Shown here piece by piece: positions 36,501 through 44,311 of a stretch of 64,000 nucleotides of DNA. Source of the stretch: Paracoccaceae bacterium (lineage in GTDB: Bacteria; Pseudomonadota; Alphaproteobacteria; Rhodobacterales; Rhodobacteraceae); NCBI GenBank assembly GCA_002708925.1, contig PAPN01000053.1, positions 62,001 to 126,000 on the forward strand, read 5' to 3'. The position numbers and the translations under genes are program-made. The notes under the pieces are model-generated. The model worked only from the letters and a program-made list of their open reading frames with translations. It did not search any database and was not told the DNA's origin. How positions within the stretch are numbered: position 1 is the stretch's first letter; each line of letters starts with the position of its first letter.

Positions 36501-37516
36501 CGCAGGCTGTCGCCGCGGGTGATTGTGGGGGTCAGCTCGATATGGCTGGGCGAGCCTTGCTCGGGGTTTTCGATCCGGTTCAGAATCACCTTGGCGGCTT
36601 TGCGCCCGATTTCAGACCGACAGGCATCCATCGTAGCCAGTTGTTTGGGCAGACCTTGCAGCAACTCGACCCCGTTAAAGCCCGCCAGACCGATCCGGCC
36701 GGGCACGTCATAGCCTTTCTCGATCAGATACAGCAGCCCGCCCGCGCCGATCATGTCATTCGAATAATAGAGAAAATCCAGATCCGGCGTGCGTTCCAGC
36801 ATGGCGGCGGTCATCTCGCGGCCCTTGGCCAGCGCCGACCCACCCGAGTAAAACTCCTGATCGGTTACTTCGACCCCGCCACGGGCCAGCGCCTGGGTGA
36901 AGCCTTCGAACCGTTTGCGCGCGCGGTGATCCAAAGGCATCTTCGTGCCCAGGAACCCGATGCGTTTATAGCCTGCCTGCAAAATCGCCTCGGCCATCTG
37001 GCGGCCCGCGCGGCGATGCGAGATGCCAACGCAGGTGTCCACGGGTTCGCCATCAACGTCCATGATTTCAACCACCGGAATTCCCGCCGCGCGCAGCATG
37101 GCGCGGGCCGCATCGGAATGTTCCAGCCCGGCGATGATCACCCCCGAAGGCCGCCAGGACAGCATCTCATAGAGAACCTTTTCCTCTTTTTCGGGGCTGT
37201 AATCGGTGACCCCTACAACGGGTTGCAGGCCGGTATCTTCCAGCGTGCGGCTGATGCCGGCCATGACCTCGGGGAACACCATGTTGGACAGGGACGGAAT
37301 GATCACGGCCACCAGATTGACCCGCTGACTGGCCAGCGCCCCGGCAATCTTATTCGGCACATAGCCCAGCTGTTTCGCGGCTTTCAGCACCTTTTCCCGT
37401 GTGGCTGCACTGACATCGCTGCGGTTTCGCAACACGCGGCTGACCGTCATTTCAGACACGCCCGAGGCCTCGGACACGTCGCGCAGGGTAAGGGGGCGGC
37501 TGGTGGCTTGGTTCAA
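36497..37516 (-). CDS. LacI-family transcriptional regulator
   Basis: A 339-residue repressor. The N-terminal helix-turn-helix (TLRDVSEASGVSEMTVSRVLR) and hinge (YVPNKIAGALASQR) are typical, followed by the periplasmic-binding-like effector domain with VAVIIPSLSNMVFPEVMAG and a C-terminal IGLAGFNGVELL. The effector is likely a sugar or gluconate-type acid, but no sugar genes are adjacent. It stands alone, convergent with the membrane gene, and 92 bases upstream of the tRNA on the opposite strand. Confidence 0.9.
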   Translation of the reverse strand: MNQATSRPLTLRDVSEASGVSEMTVSRVLRNRSDVSAATREKVLKAAKQLGYVPNKIAGALASQRVNLVAVIIPSLSNMVFPEVMAGISRTLEDTGLQPVVGVTDYSPEKEEKVLYEMLSWRPSGVIIAGLEHSDAARAMLRAAGIPVVEIMDVDGEPVDTCVGISHRRAGRQMAEAILQAGYKRIGFLGTKMPLDHRARKRFEGFTQALARGGVEVTDQEFYSGGSALAKGREMTAAMLERTPDLDFLYYSNDMIGAGGLLYLIEKGYDVPGRIGLAGFNGVELLQGLPKQLATMDACRSEIGRKAAKVILNRIENPEQGSPSHIELTPTITRGDSLR

Positions 37517-37548
37517 ATCACGGGTCCTGATAATTGCGGGTTCATAAG

Positions 37549-37562
37549 TGTTAGCGCGAACC
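37549..37562 (-). promoter_or_regulatory. Candidate LacI-family operator upstream of its own gene
   Basis: TGTTAGCGCGAACC at 37549-37562 matches the LacI-family consensus TGTTAGCGCTAACA at 12 of 14 positions. It lies 33 bases ahead of the lacI-type start, the position expected for autorepression. Confidence 0.45.
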
Positions 37563-37608
37563 CCGACACTTGTTCAAGCGTTTGCATCGGGCTAAGACGC
37601 AAGGGTGC

Positions 37609-37685
37609 GGTCCCGTGGCTCAACTGGATAGAGCAGCCCCCTCCTAAGGGGCAGGTTGCAGGTTCGAATCCTGCCGGGGTCGCCA
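37609..37685 (+). tRNA. tRNA-Arg (anticodon CCT)
   Basis: A full cloverleaf of 77 bases including an encoded CCA. The acceptor arms are GGTCCCG/CGGGGTC (two wobble pairs), the D stem GCTC/GAGC, the anticodon stem GCCCC/GGGGC with loop CTCCTAA, and the T arm GCAGG-TTCGAAT-CCTGC. Anticodon CCT reads the arginine codon AGG. Its 3' end is the attachment site of the island that follows. Confidence 0.97.
37671..37685 (+). repeat. Attachment-site core, left copy (tRNA 3' end)
   Basis: CTGCCGGGGTCGCCA, the end of the T stem, acceptor and CCA of tRNA-Arg. The same 15 bases with one change (G to A) recur at 58276-58290. The integrase gene starts 83 bases further right. Together these define the left boundary of the integrated element. 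Confidence 0.8.
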
Positions 37686-37736
37686 TTTGACAAAATGCAC
37701 GTTTATTTCTCCTATTTTACAGTAGGTTGCGAAGGT

Positions 37737-37764
37737 GTGTCCCGTTCCTGGGTAAGCGTGTCCC
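37737..37764 (+). repeat. Integrase arm-site-like direct repeats, left end
   Basis: GTGTCCC occurs at 37737-37743 and again at 37758-37764, 21 bases apart (two helical turns), just inside the left boundary and before the integrase stop. The same 7-mer occurs twice at the right end in the same orientation. Confidence 0.55.
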
Positions 37765-37767
37765 AAT

Positions 37768-38772
37768 TTAGGCAACCCCTACCAGCAACTTGACCATTCG
37801 TTCACGGTCAGCAGCGCGCGTATAGCGCTCTACTTCAGAAAGGCTCATATGCCCAGCCATTGCCGCAATCTGGTGAGTGGTCGCGTCATTTTCAGCCCAA
37901 TAAATGCAGAAGGCTTTGCGTAGGCCATGAAGGCGAGAAGCCATCCCAGCCTCTCGTGCCGCGTCGCCAAACTCATTGCCCAAGCTTGTGGCCTTGAAGG
38001 GCTTACCAGCACTGGTAAGGATAAAGGCGGGAGCAATATCTGGGGTGCGATTGATAGCGGCTCGGAGTTCAGCCGTAAGCGGCACACGCGCGATGACCCC
38101 ACTTTTCTGGCGCTCATAAACTAACAGATCGCCCTTGATGTTCTTTCGGCTTAGTTTGGCTAGATCGGTGCGAGCTGCGCCAGTATATAAACCCAAATCA
38201 AAAATCAGGCGTTCACGAGTGCCCACTGGCCAGCGCTTTTGGAAGGCTGCAATGTCTTCAGCGTCGGCGACAGGAAAGCCTTTAATCTTCGGTTTATCCA
38301 ACTCGATCCCGACTAGAGGATTTTTGCGGATGAAACCCAAGCGACGGAGGTGTTCAAAGACCGGCTTGAGCGCTTTGTACTCGTTTATCGCACCATGCCC
38401 GCCCTTGGCATACAGGGCACGTTCTACAACTTCGCCTGTGATCGTTTTGACCGGGCGCGCGCCCTGCGTCTTGCGGTAACGCGCAAAGATCGCAGAGCGG
38501 GCCGAGCGTGTGCCGTCCGCATACTTTACCCACCTCTTATTACCTGAGGTGTAAAGGTCCAGCGCCCACGCAAATGTTCCCGCTTCAGGGGTCTCGGTAT
38601 CCGGTGGCATTTCCTGCCAACGCGCGTGTTCCGCCGCCCATGCGGCTAAGACCTTGGGGTCTTTTGGGTGCAGTCCATGGACACCTAGAGACCGCTCTAC
38701 ATCGCCGCGACGATACGTGTGAAACCAACGCCCACGCCGCAGTTTAGAGCGCAGATAAGGTAATTTCTTCAT
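37768..38772 (-). CDS. int: Tyrosine integrase of the island
   Basis: A 334-residue site-specific recombinase. The catalytic set can be read: Arg201 (TGAARTDL), the box H282-x-x-R285 (LHGLRKAF), His308 (AGHMS) and nucleophile Tyr317 (EVERYTRA). The N-terminal part contains an AP2/core-binding region (KKLPYLRSKLRRGRWFHTYRRGD, in parts). The start at 38772 is decided by GGAGATGCGGC upstream and an ATGA overlap with the preceding small gene. It reads toward the tRNA, as usual for tRNA-inserted elements. Confidence 0.93.
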   Translation of the reverse strand: MKKLPYLRSKLRRGRWFHTYRRGDVERSLGVHGLHPKDPKVLAAWAAEHARWQEMPPDTETPEAGTFAWALDLYTSGNKRWVKYADGTRSARSAIFARYRKTQGARPVKTITGEVVERALYAKGGHGAINEYKALKPVFEHLRRLGFIRKNPLVGIELDKPKIKGFPVADAEDIAAFQKRWPVGTRERLIFDLGLYTGAARTDLAKLSRKNIKGDLLVYERQKSGVIARVPLTAELRAAINRTPDIAPAFILTSAGKPFKATSLGNEFGDAAREAGMASRLHGLRKAFCIYWAENDATTHQIAAMAGHMSLSEVERYTRAADRERMVKLLVGVA

Positions 38773-38960
38773 GCCGCATCTCCTGAGAAGGGCTGCCCTT
38801 CCCATTCATGGCTTGCTTCGTCACTATCAGGATAGTCAAAGATTACGCCCTCAGGCCCCACGCCCTTGATGCGCACACCAGGGCACAGTTCGCGAGCAAC
38901 CTTGTAGGCCTCTTTGATCTGGCGCTCTGTTGGCATGGACGGGGATCGAGGGCTTGGCAT
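38769..38960 (-). CDS. Small protein upstream of the integrase
   Basis: A 63-residue acidic protein whose last codon overlaps the integrase start (ATGA), so it is part of the integrase transcript. The visible core is MPTERQIKEAYKVARELCPG followed by VRIKGVGPEGVIFDYPDSDEA. Small proteins of this kind often precede integrases in alphaproteobacterial elements. No function is known. The ATG at 38936 could be the real start. Confidence 0.6.
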   Translation of the reverse strand: MPSPRSPSMPTERQIKEAYKVARELCPGVRIKGVGPEGVIFDYPDSDEASHEWEGQPFSGDAA

Positions 38961-39043
38961 CAGTAGTTAAATCCACACTTTATCAATTAACCAAGAGTCG
39001 GACGCATTGGGCTCTGGCAAATCATCGTTGTTCCAATTTGTTG

Positions 39044-39256
39044 TCATTGTTGTGCGGTCCGCTGGTTCGATGATGCGTCAATTCTAAGCAACGCCTCGAT
39101 ATGAGCTGCGCTAAGCAACATGGCGCGTCCCAGAGAGTAGAACTGCCCATGTTCTCTAGCTTTTGTACGCAAAGCCCTGGCCGAGATTGTTGCTCCAGTC
39201 TTGCTTAATTTTTTGCACCATTCTTCTGGCGTCAGCGCGTCTTCAAAATCTTGCAC
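39044..39256 (-). CDS. Excisionase-like small DNA-binding protein
   Basis: A 70-residue protein with an excisionase or MerR-type helix-turn-helix look: EEWCKKLSKTGATISARALR, then KAREHGQFYSLGRAMLLSAAHIEALL, the second helix carrying the YSLGRAML motif resembling Xis proteins. Position near the integrase fits a directionality factor. The assignment is from pattern only. Confidence 0.5.
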   Translation of the reverse strand: MQDFEDALTPEEWCKKLSKTGATISARALRTKAREHGQFYSLGRAMLLSAAHIEALLRIDASSNQRTAQQ

Positions 39257-39353
39257 GAGCTTACACTCCCAACTACGGATAACTACAAGTTATTGCACGT
39301 TTTTGCTGGCTATCTAGCTTTAATTTCGGTTTTTTGGTGTTAGTCTATTGATG

Positions 39354-39367
39354 GGAACATATGTTCC
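39354..39367. promoter_or_regulatory. 14-bp palindrome upstream of the XRE regulator
   Basis: GGAACATATGTTCC is a perfect palindrome, 31 bases ahead of the XRE-family start. It is the natural candidate operator for that regulator. It also resembles the Gram-positive-type LexA box, but alphaproteobacterial LexA uses GTTC direct repeats, so a LexA site is less likely. Confidence 0.5.
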
Positions 39368-39397
39368 TATATGACTCCGAAAAACAGAGGAAATTTC

Positions 39398-40051
39398 ATG
39401 GATCGAAGCCAATTTTTAGATCAGTTTAACAGAGAAGCGAGGCGCGAGCGCAGTCCCCAACACCGAGCAGCCCGAATCAAACGGGACAATGCACGCGCAA
39501 ATCAAGCTGTCGCGGAAAGGATACGTTTCAAACGCACTCAACAGCTGCGAGCCAGCAGAAAAAACTTGTGTATAGCTCAAGGTCTAAGAAAATGTCGCGA
39601 GCTGCGAGGCATGTCACGTGACGAATTTGCGCAGGCAATGGGCATTACCAGACGAGCATTGTACAATTATGAGACTGGGCTACGTAGTGTTCCGGGCGAG
39701 CTGATTGAAAAAATCGCAAAAAACGGTGACTTAGAGCTCCACGATATTCTCGGGACCAAATTTGAAAACCCACCTACCGAACGACGTAAGTCAGATGCAA
39801 CTCTCGCTATTCGGATCTACAAAAATCTGAAGTTTGAATTCGCTGAAGCCAGCAATTCCGAGGTCTCGCATATTTCTGCCGACGATACTGACATGCAACG
39901 CGTTGCCGCGGACGCTGCCGCTGCTTGGTCTCACACCGCAAAAGTCACCGAAAAGAGCATTGCCAAACTCACCAAACGCCTAGCTGCACAGTTGGCTGAC
40001 GACTACGCCCTGACAGATCTCGCCAACAGCTGGCATCTCGAGAACGATTAG
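39398..40051 (+). CDS. XRE-family transcriptional regulator
   Basis: A 217-residue protein. A basic N-terminal stretch of about 60 residues (REARRERSPQHRAARIKRD) precedes a helix-turn-helix: LRKCRELRGMSRDEFAQAMG, then ITRRALYNYETGLRSVPGEL. The C-terminal part is helical with no known domain. The start at 39398 (MDRSQFLDQF) is used; an ATG at 39371 is also in frame. A palindrome lies upstream. It is probably the island's controller. Confidence 0.8.
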   Translation: MDRSQFLDQFNREARRERSPQHRAARIKRDNARANQAVAERIRFKRTQQLRASRKNLCIAQGLRKCRELRGMSRDEFAQAMGITRRALYNYETGLRSVPGELIEKIAKNGDLELHDILGTKFENPPTERRKSDATLAIRIYKNLKFEFAEASNSEVSHISADDTDMQRVAADAAAAWSHTAKVTEKSIAKLTKRLAAQLADDYALTDLANSWHLEND

Positions 40052-40065
40052 TCCGGCAGCGGCTG

Positions 40066-40326
40066 TTAAGTATCATTTGCTAAGAGGGCGTTCATCCGTT
40101 CAAACCTCGCAATGGGCACCAGCGCAAATCGTCGTCCTCTTTCGTCGGCAAAGAGGACATTCTGATTCTCTGCAATCCGCAAATACGCATCAAAGTTATC
40201 CAGTAGCTTTCCGATCGAGATATCCACGTCGGCTTGCCGCACAATATCGTTTAGGTTGAACGCTAAGTTGAGAAAATTCGGCGCAATCCTATTTGCTCGA
40301 CTCGCTTTCCTTGTAATTTCGTGCAA
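40066..40326 (-). CDS. Small protein, antitoxin-like pattern at its end
   Basis: An 86-residue protein, no known family with certainty. The last part, VLFADERGRRFALVPIARFE, resembles the end of Phd/YefM antitoxins (RG-x-x-x-A-L-V-P-x-x-x-F-E). The first part (ITRKASRANRIAPNFLNLAF) is basic. No toxin gene is next to it. It is convergent with the XRE gene and divergent from the radical-SAM cluster. Low confidence in the assignment, moderate in the gene. Confidence 0.45.
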   Translation of the reverse strand: MHEITRKASRANRIAPNFLNLAFNLNDIVRQADVDISIGKLLDNFDAYLRIAENQNVLFADERGRRFALVPIARFERMNALLANDT

Positions 40327-40367
40327 GCTTCAGGTGAGCACATGTGAAAAATTCAGCGGGGGAAAAA

Positions 40368-40847
40368 ATGCAAAATTCTGAAGACAGCTTGGGTCTCGTA
40401 ATGAGCGCTGATTTGCAAGCAAGACAAGCTGGAATGGACACAGCCTACTACGACACGAATTCCTCTGAAGTTCATGTTTTGAATGCGACTGCGTCTGCCA
40501 TTTTTTCACATGTTACACCTGATCGTTCAATCAAGGAGATCGCACTCAATATCACGCTGGGGTTCTCTGAGGTTGGAGCCGCAGCCGACGTTGAGAGCGA
40601 CGTCGTTTGGCTAGTTCAAGAGCTAAAACGAAGGAAGATGCTTGTGGAACCAAGCAAGGCGACCGAAAAGCAGAAGAAAGAGGCAGTGCTCACTGAGTAT
40701 TCCATGAGTGAAGTCCCATGCGCCTACTTCAGGCCCGTTATTGCGACTTACTCGCTTGAAGAGTTGCGTGAAATGTACTCGTCCGGCAGATCTGGGTCAG
40801 TAAAATTTGGTGATACATGGAATCCAGATATTGGAACAATTGCGTAA
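40368..40847 (+). CDS. PqqD/RRE-like protein with precursor-like tail
   Basis: A 159-residue protein. Residues about 12-94 match the PqqD/RiPP recognition element fold: SEVHVLNATASAIFSHVTPD, RSIKEIALNITLGF and VVWLVQELKRRKML. After a charged linker, the tail from 112 contains C118-A-Y120-F-R-P123-V-I125, then TYSLEELREMY and an FGDTWNPDIGTIA end. This resembles a leader motif of the YxxPxL type plus a short aromatic core. A protein fusing recognition domain and substrate is inferred. The ATG at 40368 has GGGGGAA upstream. It is coupled to the two radical-SAM genes. Confidence 0.65.
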   Translation: MQNSEDSLGLVMSADLQARQAGMDTAYYDTNSSEVHVLNATASAIFSHVTPDRSIKEIALNITLGFSEVGAAADVESDVVWLVQELKRRKMLVEPSKATEKQKKEAVLTEYSMSEVPCAYFRPVIATYSLEELREMYSSGRSGSVKFGDTWNPDIGTIA

Positions 40848-42171
40848 TGAGACGACAGGCTCTGCTGAGGATCTACGACGGGTCTATAATTCGATCGCTA
40901 ATTACTGCGATGCTGAATCCAACGACCCCCTAGAAGTAGCTATTGCCAGAAGCCTTAAGCGAACCAAAGCGGCCTTATGTGATGTTGCGTTGCTCGATTT
41001 CAATGATCAGGCGATGCCGCAAGCCGGTTCTAACGTAAGTACTGTACTTCTGAAACCCGTGGGTGACATGTGCAATATGGCGTGTTCCTATTGTTACGAA
41101 AGGGAGCGTCTCAGATTTTCCCATCAGAAGAAGATGCGGCTCGAAGACATGCGGCGTATTGTAGAAAACCTGATGTGTGACGGAAGCAATGTTCAAGAGA
41201 TCTTCCTTCATGGAGGTGAACCGCTGCTTGCCGGGATCGAGTTCTTTGAAGCGCTTGTAAATGAAGTAAATAGTCGATTTGGCGAAGGAAAAATCTCATT
41301 TGGAGTTCAATCAAACGCTACGTTGATTAACGACGAATGGATCGAATTTTTTCATCGTCATGAATTTAGGGTCGGCGTCAGCATCGATGGAGATTCGAGT
41401 ATCCATGATCGGCATCGAGTTTTTCCGAATGGCAATGGATCATTCAATGCAGTTCGAGAAAACATAAGTAAGCTTACAGGAAGGGTTAGCAACGTAGGGG
41501 CAATTGCCGTTGTAACCAAACGGACAATGCAAGAACGAAATTCTGCAGCAAGAATTTTTGAAGCACTTTCTGAGTTAGGGATCCAATACATAGATGTGCA
41601 TCCTGCGCTGACAGTTCATGACGTTGCTGGGAGCGCAGCGAACGACAATCCGAGTCCTCGTGATTTTGCAAGCTTCATGGGTGACTTGTTGAGCGTTTGG
41701 AGGTGCAGTCAAGATACTAGAGTTCGTGTCCGAAACATCGAAAATGTTCTTGAAAACTTGAGTGTCGTTCCATCTGACACTTGCTATAGTTCAGGTCGAT
41801 GCGGTCAGATCCTAGGGATTGAGCCAGACGGTAGAGTGGCTCCATGCACCCGGCCCTTTAGTAAGCACTCTATTCTTGGGAACGCACTAGAAGATTCAAT
41901 TTTTGCAATAGAGCGTGGCAGAGCAAACAAAGAATTTCTTGACCAAGAAGCGCGTGGCCGTAGTAAAACAAAAGGCTGCGAATGGCACTCTTTGTGCGGT
42001 CAAGGGAACTGCCCGCACGAGAGAATACGAAAAGACATCCAAGATGTGAGCGGGAGGCACATATATTGCACTTGCGATAGTCTTGAACCAGATGAAGGCT
42101 TCCCCGGCTTTTTTCGCGCTCTTAGCACCCATCTAACTTCGTTGTCACGTAAACTGAGTCCGTTGATTTGA
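40807..42171 (+). CDS. Radical SAM/SPASM enzyme
   Basis: A 454-residue iron-sulfur enzyme. The radical SAM cluster motif CNMACSYC gives Cys89, Cys93 and Cys96, followed by HGGEPLL at 135-141. The C-terminal SPASM region has Cys at about 326, 332, 347, 391, 397, 402, 421 and 423, enough for auxiliary clusters. The family matures ribosomal peptides or proteins. There is no ATG near the start; TTG 40807 gives an overlap of 41 bases with the preceding gene, and TTG 40831 or 40840 are alternatives. The next gene starts at its stop. Codon use and GC are island-like. Confidence 0.85.
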   Translation: MVIHGIQILEQLRNETTGSAEDLRRVYNSIANYCDAESNDPLEVAIARSLKRTKAALCDVALLDFNDQAMPQAGSNVSTVLLKPVGDMCNMACSYCYERERLRFSHQKKMRLEDMRRIVENLMCDGSNVQEIFLHGGEPLLAGIEFFEALVNEVNSRFGEGKISFGVQSNATLINDEWIEFFHRHEFRVGVSIDGDSSIHDRHRVFPNGNGSFNAVRENISKLTGRVSNVGAIAVVTKRTMQERNSAARIFEALSELGIQYIDVHPALTVHDVAGSAANDNPSPRDFASFMGDLLSVWRCSQDTRVRVRNIENVLENLSVVPSDTCYSSGRCGQILGIEPDGRVAPCTRPFSKHSILGNALEDSIFAIERGRANKEFLDQEARGRSKTKGCEWHSLCGQGNCPHERIRKDIQDVSGRHIYCTCDSLEPDEGFPGFFRALSTHLTSLSRKLSPLI

Positions 42172-43535
42172 CACAGTTTGTTTTCCACCATGTCCTAATT
42201 AATCAGACTGGCGCCCCTCATTCTCCGCCGATTGGTGTCCTTGGGCTAATCGCTCGGCTCGAAGATGAAGGTATGACGGCGGGCTTTTGCCAATTCAACC
42301 ACAACCGAGGCGAAGAGCTCGACCCCGGCAATCTGGCAAAACAAATATTGAAGCAACCGGGTAACGTGGGCATCAGTACGATGATTAACTCCCTGCCGTT
42401 TGTGCTTATGGCAGCTCGTTTGGTGAAGGCAACCGACCCTAGTCGCGTGATTGTTCTGGGCGGAGCTGGAATGAACGGTATCTCTAAAAAAATAGTAGAG
42501 TGTTTTGAGCAGGTTGACTTCGTTTGTTTTGGTGAGGGCGAGGAACAGGTGGTGCCGCTCTTAAAGTTCTTGTGTGGCTCTGAGATGCAATCTCAGATAC
42601 CCGCTGTATCTTTTAGAGTATCAGGCGGAGTTAATACCAATGCAGCAGTACCAAGAGTAGTTGAACTCGATCGGCTGCCTCTCCCCCGGTTCGATTTGAT
42701 CTCTCTTCAAGACTATCAACATGTTCCAGTAATGGGATCTAGAGGATGTCCGTTGAAATGCCAGTTTTGTGACGTTGCACCTAGCTGGGGAAGGCGGAAT
42801 ACGTCTCGCTCTCCCGGACACGTCGTAAACCAGTTAAAGCAACTCTCTGAGAGCTACGGCGTAAGGCGCGTGACGTTTGTTGATGACTTATTCACCTTAA
42901 ACAAAAGATGGGTGAAGGAATTCTGTCATTCGATGCGAAGTGAAGCTTGCGATGTCTCATGGAGGGCTAACTCGCACGTAAATTTCTTGTCGGAAGAGCT
43001 GCTTGAGACGATGGTGCTAGCAGGTTGCGAGGGTCTTTTTTTTGGTGTCGAGTCTGGATCAGATAAGATACTTTCCGATATTCAGAAGAACTTTTCTGCC
43101 AAGAAGGCGCAAACCATAGTCTCTTTGGCGCAAAATTATGTAAAGGTGTCCGTGAATTTGATGTGGGGCTTTCCAAGTGAAACCATCACCACTATGGAGC
43201 AGACTTTAGCATTGAGAAGTGAGTTTGAGAGAAACTCGGTTGAGACCAGTCTTGTGATGCTCGCACCGCTCAGTCTTGCCCCTATTTTAAGGGGTTCGCA
43301 GATAATTTTTAGTGAGGATGTACCGAACATCTTCTTGCAGGACTATCATGAGCTCGCTGTTGATTATCGTCGGGAATGGAAAGAAATGATTGTGTCGCAC
43401 CCCGGTATTTTTGGTGCATTCTATCACTTCAACAACAAGTACATGGACGATCTCATTGATCGGGTTGAGGCGGATAGCCTTATGGGATTTATCTTGAAGT
43501 CCTCTGAAAATGGCGAAGCGTGGAAGCGGCTTTAG
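42168..43535 (+). CDS. B12-binding-type radical SAM enzyme
   Basis: A 455-residue enzyme with an N-terminal cobalamin-binding-like domain (TGAPHSPPIGVLGLIARLED, VIVLGGAGMNG, CFGEGEEQVVPLL) and a radical SAM domain with CPLKCQFC at 194-201, then VTFVDDLFTLN and GVESGSDKIL. Family members methylate unactivated carbons or build ring systems; the B12 motif DxHxxG is not evident, so cobalamin binding is uncertain. TTG 42168 is the start, overlapping the stop of the SPASM gene (TTGA). It is the third gene of the cluster. Confidence 0.82.
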   Translation: MTQFVFHHVLINQTGAPHSPPIGVLGLIARLEDEGMTAGFCQFNHNRGEELDPGNLAKQILKQPGNVGISTMINSLPFVLMAARLVKATDPSRVIVLGGAGMNGISKKIVECFEQVDFVCFGEGEEQVVPLLKFLCGSEMQSQIPAVSFRVSGGVNTNAAVPRVVELDRLPLPRFDLISLQDYQHVPVMGSRGCPLKCQFCDVAPSWGRRNTSRSPGHVVNQLKQLSESYGVRRVTFVDDLFTLNKRWVKEFCHSMRSEACDVSWRANSHVNFLSEELLETMVLAGCEGLFFGVESGSDKILSDIQKNFSAKKAQTIVSLAQNYVKVSVNLMWGFPSETITTMEQTLALRSEFERNSVETSLVMLAPLSLAPILRGSQIIFSEDVPNIFLQDYHELAVDYRREWKEMIVSHPGIFGAFYHFNNKYMDDLIDRVEADSLMGFILKSSENGEAWKRL

Positions 43536-43618
43536 ATCGCGGACAGTTAACCTCACAAGCTGTCGAGCTCTTAGCAGTAGGGATGCCCGAAAGACAAACC
43601 TACCTAGCTGGGAGAAGT

Positions 43619-43672
43619 GCTGCCGAATGGCAGCTACCGTTTCAGTGCCGCAATAACGACCCTTTTTGCGGC
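43619..43672. repeat. Two inverted repeats between radical-SAM and recombinase genes
   Basis: GCTGCC-GAAT-GGCAGC at 43619-43634 is a 6-bp hairpin. GCCGCAA at 43647-43653 pairs with TTGCGGC at 43666-43672 over a 12-base gap. No T-run follows the second, so a plain terminator is not obvious. They may be a recombination or operator site of the serine recombinase downstream, or a transcript-ending structure. Confidence 0.4.
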
Positions 43673-43747
43673 AATTTCCGCGTTGCCACTAAGCCATTGA
43701 TTCCAATTGTTCTGGACTGCTGCAAAAACCTCGTGCAAAACGATTCT

Positions 43748-44311
43748 ATGAAAATCGGCTACGCAAGAGTGTCTACAGAAGAACAGAACCTTGATTTACA
43801 GATCGAGGCGCTGACCGAAGCCGGATGTGATCGTATCATTACAGATCAGGCTATAAGCGGAGTAACAGCCGCCGAGGGCCGAACCGGTTTTTCAGAGGCA
43901 ATGGAGCTTTTAGACGACGGTGATGTTCTTGTGGTTTGGAAGCTGGACAGGATAGGGCGGTCCATTGCTGACCTCGTACACCTTTTGAAGCTCTTCGGGG
44001 ATCGCGGCATAGAATTCCGCAGCCTTACGGACGGGATTGACACGACGACAGCAGGGGGCCGACTGGTGTTTCACATTATGGGAGCCTTGGCTGAGTTTGA
44101 ACGGGACCTGATCCAGGAACGCACCAAGGCGGGACTTGCAGCCGCCAGGAAGCGCGGCAAACGGCTTGGCCGACCTCCTGCGCTGACACCCGCACAAATC
44201 CAGCACGCGAAGGCCGCCATATCGGCAAGGCGAGAGACAGTTTCGGGCATGGCGGAAATACTTGGGGTGAACCGCAGCACCATCCAGCGCGCCATCGGGG
44301 CAATCCGGTGA
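43748..44311 (+). CDS. Serine recombinase/invertase (resolvase family)
   Basis: A 187-residue site-specific recombinase of the Hin/Tn3 resolvase type. GYARVSTEEQNLDLQ carries catalytic Ser9 and Arg7, VWKLDRIGRS and ALAEFERDLIQERTKAGL are the other family motifs, and a C-terminal helix-turn-helix (GMAEILGVNRSTIQRAIGAIR) binds DNA. The frame is open from 43520 upstream, but that part has no family likeness and carries inverted repeats. The stop overlaps the next gene by four bases (ATGA), so it is part of the ABC-3C transcript. Confidence 0.92.
   Translation: MKIGYARVSTEEQNLDLQIEALTEAGCDRIITDQAISGVTAAEGRTGFSEAMELLDDGDVLVVWKLDRIGRSIADLVHLLKLFGDRGIEFRSLTDGIDTTTAGGRLVFHIMGALAEFERDLIQERTKAGLAAARKRGKRLGRPPALTPAQIQHAKAAISARRETVSGMAEILGVNRSTIQRAIGAIR

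Noticed and set aside
39354-39367. Calling the palindrome an SOS (LexA) box
   Set aside because: It fits the Gram-positive LexA consensus, but alphaproteobacterial LexA uses a GTTC-N7-GTTC direct repeat.
40066-40326. Treating this gene as half of a toxin-antitoxin pair
   Set aside because: Only the last 25 residues look antitoxin-like and no toxin-sized neighbour on the same strand was found.
43520-43747. In-frame N-terminal extension of the serine recombinase, including a possible start at 43583
   Set aside because: The recombinase family starts at MKIGYARVS; the extension overlaps the end of the radical SAM gene, has inverted repeats and no family likeness.
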